From NCBI GenBank assembly GCA_016462625.1, contig JAEMSV010000001.1, forward strand, positions 62,001 to 126,000: 64,000 nt of DNA, written 5' to 3'. Under the pieces are notes generated by a model. That model had not been told where the DNA came from. It saw only the letters and a list, made by a program, of their open reading frames with translations, and ran no database searches. The DNA is from Solirubrobacteraceae bacterium (lineage in GTDB: Bacteria; Actinomycetota; Thermoleophilia; Solirubrobacterales; Solirubrobacteraceae). Of this stretch, positions 34,175 to 42,391 are shown in pieces (the first letter of the stretch is position 1; every line of letters starts with the position of its first letter). Position numbers and translations under genes: made by a program.

Positions 34175-34770
34175 GTGGTGCTCCTCGCTCCGGCGACCGG
34201 CGCGAACGCCGTCGCGATGACGGTCTCCAGTTCGGCCGTGACGCGCTCGAGCGGCTTGACGCTGCGCTGCGCGCGAGAGAGGACGATGCCGCCCTCGATC
34301 GCGGCGACGAGCAGCGTCGCCATCGACCGGGCGCGATCGGCGGGCACGCCGCGCTCGGCGAATGCGTCGGCGATCAGCTGCTCCCAGTCGGCGAAGACCT
34401 CGCCGGCGATCTCGCGCACCGTCGGCTCGTGCTCGCCGTCGACCGCGGCGGCGACGATCGGGCAGCCCGCGCGGAAGTCCGAGTCGCGCAGGATCTCACT
34501 CCACTGGCGGCGGAAGATCCCGACGGCCGCGACGGGGTCGTGCTCCTGCAGGACCGCCGCGGTCCCGGCGAGCGTGAACTCCCCGGCCCACCGCACGCTC
34601 TCCTCGGCGAGCTGGGTCTTGCCGCCCCTGAAGTGGTGGTAGACCGACCCGCGCGGCGCGCCGCTGTGCTCGAGGACGTCGGCGAACGTCGTGCCCTCGA
34701 TGCCGCGCTCGCGGAAGAGCAGCGCGGCGCTCTGGATCATTCTCTGTCGGGCGTCTGACGTGCGGGGCAT
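34171..34770 (-). CDS. TetR-family transcriptional regulator
   Basis: Protein of 199 residues. The HTH is TFADVLEHSGAPRGSVYHHFRGGKTQL. The C-terminal domain follows the TetR_C LmrA/YxaF-like layout. It is divergent from the cupin gene at 34802, and its stop overlaps the LLM gene start. ATG at 34770 is chosen because MPRTSDARQRMIQSA is the usual start of the family; the frame stays open upstream. It likely controls the LLM gene and perhaps the cupin gene. Confidence 0.9.
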   Translation of the reverse strand: MPRTSDARQRMIQSAALLFRERGIEGTTFADVLEHSGAPRGSVYHHFRGGKTQLAEESVRWAGEFTLAGTAAVLQEHDPVAAVGIFRRQWSEILRDSDFRAGCPIVAAAVDGEHEPTVREIAGEVFADWEQLIADAFAERGVPADRARSMATLLVAAIEGGIVLSRAQRSVKPLERVTAELETVIATAFAPVAGARSTT

Positions 34771-34774
34771 GGTT

Positions 34775-34792
34775 CTATGGTCGCCGGAATAG
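34775..34792. promoter_or_regulatory. Weak inverted repeat, possible TetR operator
   Basis: CTAT and ATAG arms separated by 10 bp lie in the 31-bp gap between the TetR gene and the cupin gene. The arms are only 4 bp, so the support is mainly positional. Confidence 0.25.
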
Positions 34793-34801
34793 TATCCGCG
34801 C

Positions 34802-35197
34802 ATGGAGATCACCCGCAGCAGCATCGACACCATGAAGGGCCCGGCGGAGTGGTTCACCGGCGACGTCTACATCGACGTCGTGGGTGCCGCGCCCGCCCCG
34901 GGTCGCGTCCAGGCGAACCTCGTGCGCTTCGCGCCCGGCGCCCGCACCGCGTGGCACACCCATCCGCTCGGCCAGACGATCTACGTGACCGAGGGCGTCG
35001 GGCTCTGCCAGAAGCGCGGCGGGCCGGTCGAGGAGATCCGGCCCGGCGACCGCGTCTTCTTCGAGCCCGACGAGGACCACTGGCACGGCGCCACGCCGGC
35101 CCGGTTCATGGCGCACCTGGCGCTGAACGAGGCCGACGCGGCGCACTCAGCCGTGGCGTGGGGGGATCACGTCACGGACGAGGAATACGCGGGCTAA
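34802..35197 (+). CDS. Cupin-domain protein
   Basis: Protein of 131 residues with a single conserved cupin barrel. The metal-binding His pair is in WHTHPLGQTIYVTEG (HTH...; then Glu), and the second motif HWHGATP holds another His, giving a typical 3-His/1-Glu site. It is related to the small cupins often found with carboxymuconolactone decarboxylase. It is divergent from the TetR gene and its stop overlaps the convergent secreted-protein gene by 4 bp. Function is not known beyond metal binding. Confidence 0.85.
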   Translation: MEITRSSIDTMKGPAEWFTGDVYIDVVGAAPAPGRVQANLVRFAPGARTAWHTHPLGQTIYVTEGVGLCQKRGGPVEEIRPGDRVFFEPDEDHWHGATPARFMAHLALNEADAAHSAVAWGDHVTDEEYAG

Positions 35198-35643
35198 CCC
35201 GCAACCTGGTGGCACTGCGTGGCGATCTCGGACTCGCCGACGCGCAGAACCGCGCACGCGAAGCCCGGCACGGTGTCCTTGTTCCAGGTGACGCCCGGGA
35301 CGTACAGGTTCGAGTCACAGCGCGAGCCCAGGTCGATCTTCTGGGAGTCGACGACGTTGTGGTTCACATCACGCAGCTCGTAGGTCAGCGTCCAGTTGCA
35401 CAGGGACGGCACGGCGGAGAAGCCGGCGGACTGGCTCTCGACGTACAGCCCGTCACCGGTCACGCCATGGTCGAGTTCGCCGCTCGGGATCGGGTAATCG
35501 CCCCACGGCGTCGGCACGGTTCCACTGCTGAACATGGTGAAGCCGGACGCGCTGGCGGAAGCCGGCGCGGTGTTCACCGCCGCCAGTCCAGCCACGGCGA
35601 TCAGGGTCACGAGCAGTCCACGGATGGTCTTGCGAATGGGCAT
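35194..35643 (-). CDS. Secreted protein with two possible disulfides
   Basis: Protein of 149 residues with a signal peptide (MPIRKTIRGLLVTLIAVAGL and cleavage after ASASA). The mature part contains four Cys (SLCNW, SRCDS, FACAV, TQCHQ), enough for two disulfides, and is beta-rich. The ATG at 35643 is preferred over 35649, because GGAGG lies about 8 bases upstream of 35643 but only 2 bases before 35649. I do not recognise a family; it reads as an exported small domain. Confidence 0.75.
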   Translation of the reverse strand: MPIRKTIRGLLVTLIAVAGLAAVNTAPASASASGFTMFSSGTVPTPWGDYPIPSGELDHGVTGDGLYVESQSAGFSAVPSLCNWTLTYELRDVNHNVVDSQKIDLGSRCDSNLYVPGVTWNKDTVPGFACAVLRVGESEIATQCHQVAG

Positions 35644-35687
35644 TCGCATCGCCTCCTCGGGCGGGGTGTGTCGATGTCGCGAGCGGT

Positions 35688-35713
35688 GTGCGGTTCGCGT
35701 CTCGAACCCGCAC
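35688..35713. terminator. Stable hairpin downstream of the DMT gene
   Basis: GTGCGGTTCG pairs with CGAACCCGCAC across a 5-base loop, giving a 10-bp stem with one bulged C. It lies 50 bp past the stop of the DMT transporter gene and upstream of the secreted-protein gene on the same strand. No T-run follows, so it may be an actinobacterial type of terminator or a processing site. Confidence 0.4.
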
Positions 35714-35762
35714 CGGCGCATCCACTCGGGCCGCGCCTTTCTGCTCGCCGTCTTCTCTTGGG

Positions 35763-36656
35763 CTACCCGTCGTCGCCGTCGCGAAACGGGGCATTCGTCC
35801 TGGTTGGCATCTCCGTGTCGCGATTGGCCAGCGTGATCAGGACCGCGCCGCCGAGCGCGGCCAGCAGCGCGGCGCCCGCCACGACGACGTGCCAGCCCGG
35901 CCGGGTCAGCCGCTCGTCGAACAGCAGGATTCCGAGGATGACGCTGACCGCCGGGTTGGCGACCGACACCGCCGCCATCGCCGGGGCGAGCTGGCCCGTC
36001 GCCAGCGAGAGCTGCTGGATGATGAACGCGACGAAGCCGAAGCCGAGCAGCCCCCATGTGCGCCAATCGCCGGCCGCTTGGCCGATGCTCACGTGAAGGT
36101 CGTTGAGGACCGGCTTGGTGAACGTCGCCGACAGCCCGAAGAACAGCCCGGCGCAGACACCGAGCACAGCCGCGTGGAGGGCGGGGGAGGTCTGCGTGCG
36201 CAGCCAGAGCAGCAGGCCGGCGACCATCGCGCTGATCACGACGGCGGCGAGGACGAGGCTCTCCGTCGCGGCGTTGTCGGTCCCGGCGTCGGGGTCGCCG
36301 ATGAGCACGAACATCGCCAGCCCCGCCACGACGACACCGGCGCCCAGCACCTGCCGCCGGGTCACCACCTGGTTGGTCAGCCAGGAGCCGAGCGGCAGCG
36401 CCCACACGATCGTCGTGACCAGCAGGGGCTGGATGACCACGAGCTTGCCGCGGTCCAGCGCGGCACCCTGCGTCGCGTAGCCCGCGAAGAGGACGAGGGT
36501 GCCGAGCAGCCACACCGGGACGGCGACGAGCCGGAAGAGCCCGGCAACGCCCTCGACCGCCTCGCCCGCGCGCGCGAGGGCGAACTGGCCACGCTGCTGC
36601 AAGGTGGCGGCGAGCGCGAAGCACACGGCGGAGACGAGGGCGAGCGTGGCTGCCAT
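35763..36656 (-). CDS. DMT-superfamily transporter
   Basis: Integral membrane protein of 297 residues with about nine or ten hydrophobic helices in two EamA-like halves (LALVSAVCFALAATLQQRGQ and AVSVANPAVSVILGILLFDE). It should move a small metabolite or drug across the membrane. The ATG at 36656 is chosen because the first helix begins immediately; the frame stays open far upstream. It is divergent from the DUF1345 gene. Confidence 0.82.
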   Translation of the reverse strand: MAATLALVSAVCFALAATLQQRGQFALARAGEAVEGVAGLFRLVAVPVWLLGTLVLFAGYATQGAALDRGKLVVIQPLLVTTIVWALPLGSWLTNQVVTRRQVLGAGVVVAGLAMFVLIGDPDAGTDNAATESLVLAAVVISAMVAGLLLWLRTQTSPALHAAVLGVCAGLFFGLSATFTKPVLNDLHVSIGQAAGDWRTWGLLGFGFVAFIIQQLSLATGQLAPAMAAVSVANPAVSVILGILLFDERLTRPGWHVVVAGAALLAALGGAVLITLANRDTEMPTRTNAPFRDGDDG

Positions 36657-36719
36657 GCGAGGTCGTTCTAAGCGGTGGGCCGGACGAGAGCATCGGGGCC
36701 CGCTGGAATCATCCCGCGG

Positions 36720-37397
36720 GTGGCCGCCGCCCCCGACACCGCCGATCCACTGACGGGTGAGTCCCGCTGGCCGGCCGTCGCGGTGGTCCTGGTCTTCCTG
36801 GCGCTGAACGTCACGATGCGCATCTCGCTTCCGAAGGACGGCGCGTTCGGCGGCATGCCGTGGGCGCTGCCGGCGATCGAGGTGATCCTGCTGATCGTGC
36901 TCGCCACCAGTGATCCGTCGGGTCCGGCCGAGCGGCGCCGCCTGCACCGCGCGGCCTCGGCGCTCGTCGGGTTGCTCGTCGTCGCGGCGCTCTGGGCCAC
37001 CGGGACGCTCGTCTCCGACCTGGTCACGGGGGCGAGCCTCGCGAACGATCCGTCCCAGCTGCTGGCCGCCGGCGGGCTGGTCTGGCTCGGGAACAACCTG
37101 GCGTTCGCGCTCCTGTACTGGCTGATGGACGGTGGCGGCCCAGCCGCGCGCTTCCAGCGGCCGGGCGCCGTCGACTTCGCCTTCACCCAGCACATGAGTC
37201 CCGAGCTCGCCGCCCCGGGGTGGCGCCCGGTGTTCGCCGACTACCTGCACCTCGGGTTCACCAACGCGACGGCGTTCAGTCCGACCGACGTCATGCCGCT
37301 GACCCATCGCGCGAAGTTCGCGATGCTCGTGCAGGCGACGGTCGCGCTCGCGCTGTTCGGCCTGATCGTGGCGCGCGCCGTCAACGCGTTCACGTAG
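36720..37397 (+). CDS. DUF1345 membrane protein
   Basis: Membrane protein of 225 residues with about five hydrophobic helices and the DUF1345 hallmark DYLHLGFTNATAFSPTDVMPLT near the C-terminus. The family has no established function; its members are inner-membrane proteins. The GTG at 36720 is my preferred start, because a GTG at 36675 would place the start inside the short divergent region. It ends 4 bp before the convergent LanB-like stop. Confidence 0.78.
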   Translation: MAAAPDTADPLTGESRWPAVAVVLVFLALNVTMRISLPKDGAFGGMPWALPAIEVILLIVLATSDPSGPAERRRLHRAASALVGLLVVAALWATGTLVSDLVTGASLANDPSQLLAAGGLVWLGNNLAFALLYWLMDGGGPAARFQRPGAVDFAFTQHMSPELAAPGWRPVFADYLHLGFTNATAFSPTDVMPLTHRAKFAMLVQATVALALFGLIVARAVNAFT

Positions 37398-37401
37398 CGG
37401 C

Positions 37402-39240
37402 TCAGCCCGGCACGGCGAGCTGCGTGCGGTCGACCGCAATGACCCGCAGCTCGCTGGTGCACGGCCCGTCGTCGCCGGGCAGCCAGCAGTCCTCGGGGGC
37501 GGGCAGCATCTCGACGACCTCGACCGGCGCGCTCGGCGCTTGTTCCCGCGCGGGGGCGACGAAGCGTGCCCAGCCCCGCAGCAGCGACGGGCTCTCGAGG
37601 TCGACGTAGCGCGGCTTGCGCTCAAGCGGGGAGCGGACGAAGCAGCGCCGCGGGATGCCGCGCTCGCGGGCCCAGAACCCGAGGTCATCGGGGTTCTCAG
37701 GCAGCTCGCCGGCCGCGGCGGTCCAGGTCGCCCGGCGCACGACCAACCGGCCGAGCTGCACGCGCTGCCCGTCCGCGGCGGCGACCGGCGCGAAGCTGCG
37801 GATCGCCGAGACGAAGATCGGCAGGTACAGCAGCTCGGCGAGCGGCACGGAGAACGTGCCGGTGCGGTCACGGACGATCCCCTGCTCGAGCACCAGGTCC
37901 TCCAGCGCGGCCCGTCGCATCCCGTCGGGCGCGGGCTCGTCGCCGGCCATCACCACGGTCGAGCCGGGGGTGAAGATCGGCCACGCGCGCGCGGTCATGT
38001 CGACGGGCCCGTGTCGCGGCGGCGAGAGCTGCACGCTCGGGCCGGCCTCGCGCGCCAGGCGGGCGGCGAAGGTCGTGGGGTCGGGATGACGGAGCCCGAA
38101 CAGCCCCTGCGCGAGCGGGTTGTCGCCGCCGTGGAAGTCACCGAGCACGAGCAGGAAGTCGCCGGCGTCTGCGGCCTCCGGGCTCGCCGCCGCGAGCTGC
38201 AGGTCGGCGGACTGGTAGACGGACCCCGGCCACGCGGGCGTCCAGTCGCCGAAGACCGTCCCGGGATCGCCGCCGCCCGCGACCTGCGCCCAGCGGCGCT
38301 GCAGCTCGGCCTTCTCCTCGCCCATCTGGTCCCACAGCCCGAACCCCGCGCCCATGAGCCGGCCCACCAGCGGGGCGAGCGGCCCGTCGTGGCCGTCCGA
38401 CATCGCGGCCAGGAGCGCGGCGCCCCGGCCGAACACCCGCCCGTTCCACCACCGTGACGCGGACAGGATCGCGGGCAGGGTGTCGCGCAGCTCCTCGCTC
38501 ACCTCGCCGCCGATGGTGAGGTCGAGATCGCGCATGCAGTCGAGGTAGGCGATGGTCCGCCCGCCGCCGCTGTCGCCCGGCTGCTTGACGGCGGGGCGGC
38601 CGGCCACCTGTTCGAAGACCGCGTCGAGCGCATCCAGCGCGGTGGCGACGTCATCCCCGCGGGCGGCGGCGACCCGTTCGCGGGCGGCCTCCATCCGGTC
38701 GAGCGGGGACGTGTCGACCAGCAGCGGGCGCAGGGCGCGCTCGGGCCACGGCCCCATCGGCAGCGGTGAGGTGACACCGGCGGCGGCGCCGACCGCTTCG
38801 ACGGCCCAGGTCTCGAAGTGCACGGTGCGCACCTGATCGGCCGCGCCGCCACGCACCGCGATGGCGGGACCCTCAGGCTGGATGTGGCCCCAGGCCAGCG
38901 GTCCGAAGTAGCCGATCGTGTCGTTCTTCGCGCAGTAGCGCTGCCAGTAGGCGCCCGTGACATCGAGCCGGCGGCGCTGTCGCGACGGGCTCCCGGCGCC
39001 GCCGTTCGCGAGCTTGACGACTTCACGCCGGAGGGAGTCACGGCTCTGCCACGCGACGGCTTCGCGGAATCGCGGGTCCGACGCCGCCTCGGCCAGCCGA
39101 CCGGTTTCGTCCCCTGGCCCGAACCGGTCCAGCCCGGAGGCGGGGAACCCCGCGCTGCGGAGGGCGAACTCGGGCCACAGTGCCCAGTCGCCGGCGAGGG
39201 AGACCAGGTCGCCGGTCGCGGGTTCCGCCGATGTATTCAT
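37402..39240 (-). CDS. Lantibiotic dehydratase-like protein (orphan LanB)
   Basis: Protein of 612 residues that looks like the LanB family, which uses glutamyl-tRNA to glutamylate Ser/Thr of a peptide before elimination, or (PEARL type) adds amino acids to a peptide. The signs are the start LWPEFALRSAGFPASGL, the middle YCAKNDTIGYFGPLAWGHI and the C-terminal LGDFHGGDNPLAQGLFG. No LanC cyclase and no precursor peptide were found nearby, and the protein is shorter than a full LanB (~1000). It is divergent from a TetR gene, with a 15-bp palindrome filling the gap, so it is controlled by that regulator. Family assignment is from memory of motifs, hence the moderate confidence. Confidence 0.6.
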   Translation of the reverse strand: MNTSAEPATGDLVSLAGDWALWPEFALRSAGFPASGLDRFGPGDETGRLAEAASDPRFREAVAWQSRDSLRREVVKLANGGAGSPSRQRRRLDVTGAYWQRYCAKNDTIGYFGPLAWGHIQPEGPAIAVRGGAADQVRTVHFETWAVEAVGAAAGVTSPLPMGPWPERALRPLLVDTSPLDRMEAARERVAAARGDDVATALDALDAVFEQVAGRPAVKQPGDSGGGRTIAYLDCMRDLDLTIGGEVSEELRDTLPAILSASRWWNGRVFGRGAALLAAMSDGHDGPLAPLVGRLMGAGFGLWDQMGEEKAELQRRWAQVAGGGDPGTVFGDWTPAWPGSVYQSADLQLAAASPEAADAGDFLLVLGDFHGGDNPLAQGLFGLRHPDPTTFAARLAREAGPSVQLSPPRHGPVDMTARAWPIFTPGSTVVMAGDEPAPDGMRRAALEDLVLEQGIVRDRTGTFSVPLAELLYLPIFVSAIRSFAPVAAADGQRVQLGRLVVRRATWTAAAGELPENPDDLGFWARERGIPRRCFVRSPLERKPRYVDLESPSLLRGWARFVAPAREQAPSAPVEVVEMLPAPEDCWLPGDDGPCTSELRVIAVDRTQLAVPG

Positions 39241-39255
39241 TAGAGTTCGACTCTA
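39241..39255. promoter_or_regulatory. 15-bp TetR operator
   Basis: TAGAGTTCGACTCTA has perfect 6-bp arms around TCG. It starts directly after the LanB-like start codon and ends 4 bases before the TetR ATG at 39260, filling most of the 19-bp divergent gap. Both transcripts must therefore be leaderless or start within the opposite gene, and TetR binding would block both. Confidence 0.65.
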
Positions 39256-39259
39256 GTCA

Positions 39260-39874
39260 ATGTCCGGAGAGCCTGTCAAGCGCCGCTACGACGCCACCAC
39301 CCGGCAGGCTGCCGCCGCCCGCACGCGCGACCAGATCTGCGCCGCCGCGGAGGAGCTGTTCGTCCGGGACGGCTACGCGCGCACGAGCATCAAGGCGGTC
39401 GCACGAGCAGCGGGCGTCTCGGAGGCGACGGTCTACCTGGCGTTCGAGGGCAAGCCGGGTCTGCTCAACGCCGTGATCCTGCGCGCGGTCCAGGACGACG
39501 AGGCCGAGTCGATCGACACCGTCCTGTCGGGGTCCGCGGCCGACGTGATCCCGCGGCTCGCGCGCTCGAATGCGCTGACGATGGAGCGGGCCGCGCACGT
39601 CATCGCGCTCGGTGAAGGGGCTGCGCTCATGGACGCGGAGCTCCGGGGCATGCAGGCGCGGGCGCACGCGCGGCTGCTGGCGTCATGGGCGCGGGTCGCC
39701 GAGCGGCTCGACGAGGCCGGCCTGCTCGCCGACGACGCCGAGACCGCGGCGCGGACGATCTTCGCCGTCTCCTCCGAGACGGCCTACCTGCGGATGACCG
39801 ACGACGTGGGCCTGTCGGTCGACGCGTACGCGGCGTGGCTCGAGACCACGCTCGCGCGGCTGCTCCTACGGTGA
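39260..39874 (+). CDS. TetR-family transcriptional regulator
   Basis: Protein of 204 residues. HTH is YARTSIKAVARAAGVSEATVYLAFEGKPGLL. The C-terminal ligand domain is the diverse TetR type. The divergent partner is the LanB-like gene, and the 15-bp palindrome between the starts supports autorepression plus control of LanB. The stop overlaps the convergent nitrilase-fold gene by 9 bp. Confidence 0.9.
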   Translation: MSGEPVKRRYDATTRQAAAARTRDQICAAAEELFVRDGYARTSIKAVARAAGVSEATVYLAFEGKPGLLNAVILRAVQDDEAESIDTVLSGSAADVIPRLARSNALTMERAAHVIALGEGAALMDAELRGMQARAHARLLASWARVAERLDEAGLLADDAETAARTIFAVSSETAYLRMTDDVGLSVDAYAAWLETTLARLLLR

Positions 39875-40894
39875 CGGGATGCGGACGGGCGGTGCGAGGA
39901 CCTCGTCCGGGAGGTCGCCGGTTGGCCCGCCCTGCCAGGGGAACCGCCCGGCTGCGTGCCGGAGGCGGTAGCGCACCGCGCCGTGGGCGTTGAGGGAGTG
40001 CCAGGCCGCCTTGGTCATCGGCGTCATGTCGGGGATCCAGAACCGGTCGGCGATCGGGTCGAGATCTTCACCCGCCCGCCCATCGCGCAGCTCGACGTCG
40101 GCGGCCACGTGGCCCTCGCCGTCCTCCAGGCTCAGGCGGGCAAGGACCGTGCCGTCGCGGTCGCAGATCTGCGACTCGCCGAGCGACACCGTCGGCCACG
40201 GGATCCCCGGGCCCATCGGGGTCGCCCCGGTGACCGGCCCGACGTGCGCCGCCTGCGCGACCGGCACGCCGGTCAGCCGCGCGACCTGGCCGGGCAGCGC
40301 GCGGGCCTGCTCGCGCCAGATGTCGTGCTCGGCGGCGAAGAGGCGGCCGACCGGGCCGGGCCAGTTCGTCGGGAACGACGGCCAGCACATCCCGCCGAGG
40401 ACGAGCTGCGCGCCGGCCGCGCGCACCCGCGCTGCCGTGCGGTTGCGGGCCCACTCCCAGCCGGACATGAGCCCGACCGTGACGCCCAGCGCCGTCGATC
40501 GCGCCACGCCGTCGTCGTCCCCGCCGCGGTAGTAGTTGTTCTCCCAGGCCGTCGGGATGTCCTTGTCGTGCAGGTGCGCCGAGCCGTCGGGCTCGGCGAG
40601 GACGTACGTGCCGTAGGTGTGCTTGCCGCGCACGGCGACGAAGCCGCCGCCGACGACGCAGTCGAGCTCGCGCGCGAGGCGCGTCAGCATCCGAAACGGC
40701 GCGCCGTCGACCGGTCGAGGAACGCTGAGGATCTCCTTGGCGAAGACGTTCGGCGAGGTGCACGCCTCCGGCACGAGGATCACGTCGGGTCCGTGCTCGC
40801 GGTGCGCGTCGCGAATCAGGTCCTCCAGGCGGAGGAGATTCGCATCGACCGCCCCGAGCGCGAGGGCGGGCTGGACGACGGCGAGCCGGGGCAT
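39866..40894 (-). CDS. Nitrilase-fold protein lacking the catalytic Cys
   Basis: Carbon-nitrogen hydrolase-fold protein of 342 residues. The Glu of the triad is in LVPEACTS (E43) and the Lys is in HDKDIPT (K111). At the position of the nucleophilic Cys, the sequence reads GLMSGWEWARN with Ser144 (codon TCC). The rest of the family segment, GGMCWPSFPTNW, is intact. Without the Cys the enzyme cannot use the standard thioimidate mechanism, so it may be inactive, a binding protein, or use a serine. If the Ser is a sequencing error, it would be an active amidase/nitrilase. Confidence 0.8.
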   Translation of the reverse strand: MPRLAVVQPALALGAVDANLLRLEDLIRDAHREHGPDVILVPEACTSPNVFAKEILSVPRPVDGAPFRMLTRLARELDCVVGGGFVAVRGKHTYGTYVLAEPDGSAHLHDKDIPTAWENNYYRGGDDDGVARSTALGVTVGLMSGWEWARNRTAARVRAAGAQLVLGGMCWPSFPTNWPGPVGRLFAAEHDIWREQARALPGQVARLTGVPVAQAAHVGPVTGATPMGPGIPWPTVSLGESQICDRDGTVLARLSLEDGEGHVAADVELRDGRAGEDLDPIADRFWIPDMTPMTKAAWHSLNAHGAVRYRLRHAAGRFPWQGGPTGDLPDEVLAPPVRIPSP

Positions 40895-40933
40895 GCGGCC
40901 GATCCTCTCACGCCCCGGCGCGCCCCAGCGCGC

Positions 40934-41497
40934 CTACACCGAAGCGGGACTGGGCGTCCACGCTTGCGCCTGCAGGAAGGCGTCCAGCGCCACGTGTCCG
41001 GCCAGGTTGTCGACGACGCCGACGAGCCCGGCGAAGGTGCACTCCGCGACCACCTCGAGGATGTCCTCCTGGCTCCAGCCGGCCGCGCGCGCGGCGTCGA
41101 CGGCGCCGTCGGCGTCCTTGCCCCGATCGCGGACGATGGTGCGGGCCAGCTGCGCGATCGCCGCCAGCCGCGGATCCGACGGGTCGCGGCCCTCGCGCAG
41201 GGACGCGATCTCCTCGTCGGCGAGCGCGAGCCCGGTGAGCACGGTCGAATGGAACGCGACCCCGTAGCGGTTGTCGACCTCGACCCCGACGGCCAGACCG
41301 GCGACCTCACGGGCCACCGGGTCCAGTGTGCCGCCGGCGACCGCTCGGCGTAGGCCGTCGAAGCTCCGCAGAAGCGTGGGGCCCGCGGCCGCGCTCGCGG
41401 CGAGGTTCGGCACGAGGCCGAGGTCGTCGGCGATCCCGGCCAGGATGGCGCCGGCTTCCCCCGGCGCGCTCTCTGGGGTGTGGACCTGGAGCTGCAT
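40934..41497 (-). CDS. CMD-family (AhpD-like) protein
   Basis: Protein of 187 residues of the carboxymuconolactone decarboxylase superfamily with the peroxidase-like layout: LVPNLAASAAAGPTLLRSF, REVAGLAVGVEVDNRYGVAFHSTVLTG and DILEVVAECTFAGLVGVVDNLAG. The AhpD CxxC is missing: it reads VAFHSTVL. It is therefore not a standard alkyl-hydroperoxidase partner. AAGGGAGACC precedes the ATG at 41497. It is divergent from the MmyB-type regulator gene, with a 6-bp-arm palindrome between them. Confidence 0.82.
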   Translation of the reverse strand: MQLQVHTPESAPGEAGAILAGIADDLGLVPNLAASAAAGPTLLRSFDGLRRAVAGGTLDPVAREVAGLAVGVEVDNRYGVAFHSTVLTGLALADEEIASLREGRDPSDPRLAAIAQLARTIVRDRGKDADGAVDAARAAGWSQEDILEVVAECTFAGLVGVVDNLAGHVALDAFLQAQAWTPSPASV

Positions 41498-41554
41498 GGC
41501 GGTCTCCCTTCTCGTTGACGCGGTCCAGCCTGGAGGCCGCCGGGATGGACGCCA

Positions 41555-41571
41555 ATTCCCCGCCAGGGAAT
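41555..41571. promoter_or_regulatory. Palindrome between XRE regulator and CMD genes
   Basis: ATTCCC and GGGAAT arms flank CGCCA in the 108-bp divergent region. The perfect 6-bp arms make it a candidate operator for the MmyB-type regulator, with the CMD gene as the likely target. Confidence 0.45.
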
Positions 41572-41605
41572 CGCCCGGCGCTCGCAGCCGGTCTACGATC
41601 GCGCC

Positions 41606-42385
41606 ATGGAAGCCGCTGGGACGCTGGGCGATCAGCTGCGGCACTGGCGCCGCGTGCGCGGCAAGAGCCAGCTCGAGCTCGCCGTCGAGGCGATGACCAC
41701 GCCGCGCTACGTCAGCTTCGTCGAGACCGGGCGCTCGCAGCCCAGCCGGCGGATGGTCGTGCGCCTCGCACGGGCGCTCGACGTGCCGCTGCGCGAGCGC
41801 AACGGCCTGCTGCTGGCCGCAGGCTACGCGCCGCTGTACCGCGCCGCGCCCCTCGAAGACCCCGACCTCGAGCGCGTTCGCGGCGCACTCGAGGCGATGC
41901 TGGCCAAGCACGAGCCGTTCCCCGCCGTGGTGATGGATCGGGGCTGGAACGTGCTGCGCGCGAACGGCGGAGCGCAGCGCCTGTTCGGCGGCCTCTGCGC
42001 GCCGGATCCGCTGCCGGAGCCCGCGAACGTGCTCGAGCTGATGATCGGCCCCGGCCCCGTGCGCGCTGCGGTCCGCAACTGGGAGCAGGTCGTCCCCGGT
42101 CTGCTGGACCGGTGCCGGCGCGAGGCCGTCGGAGGAGTGCTCGACGCGGCCACCGCCGAGCGGTTGGCGCGGCTGCGCGTGCTCCCGGAGGTCGCCTCGC
42201 TGGCCGACGCGCCGTCGTCTCCGGTGTTCGACGTGGAGTTCCTGTTCGAGGGCGCCGAGCTGCGCTTCTTCTCCGTCGTCTCGACGATCGGGACACCCAC
42301 CGACGTGACCGCGCAGGAGCTGCGCGTCGAGGCGTTCTTCCCCGGCGACCGCGAGACGGAGGCGCGCTGGGCGACGCCGCTGTGA
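41606..42385 (+). CDS. XRE regulator with MmyB-like ligand domain
   Basis: Protein of 259 residues. The N-terminal XRE HTH is LRHWRRVRGKSQLELAVEAMTTPRYVSFVETGRSQPS. The C-terminal ~160 residues (EPFPAVVMDRGWNVLRANGGAQRLFGGL and later EFLFEGAELRFFSVVSTIGTPTDVTAQELRVEAFFP) match the MmyB ligand-binding (PAS-like) domain. Proteins of this type usually bind a small hydrophobic ligand and control an adjacent divergent gene. The target here should be the CMD gene at 40934. Confidence 0.88.
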   Translation: MEAAGTLGDQLRHWRRVRGKSQLELAVEAMTTPRYVSFVETGRSQPSRRMVVRLARALDVPLRERNGLLLAAGYAPLYRAAPLEDPDLERVRGALEAMLAKHEPFPAVVMDRGWNVLRANGGAQRLFGGLCAPDPLPEPANVLELMIGPGPVRAAVRNWEQVVPGLLDRCRREAVGGVLDAATAERLARLRVLPEVASLADAPSSPVFDVEFLFEGAELRFFSVVSTIGTPTDVTAQELRVEAFFPGDRETEARWATPL

Positions 42386-42391
42386 TGCCGG

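Noticed and set aside
35688..35713. Possible tRNA T-arm (GGTTCG...CGAACC)
   Set aside because: No acceptor, D or anticodon arm could be built around it; it is better read as a plain hairpin or terminator.
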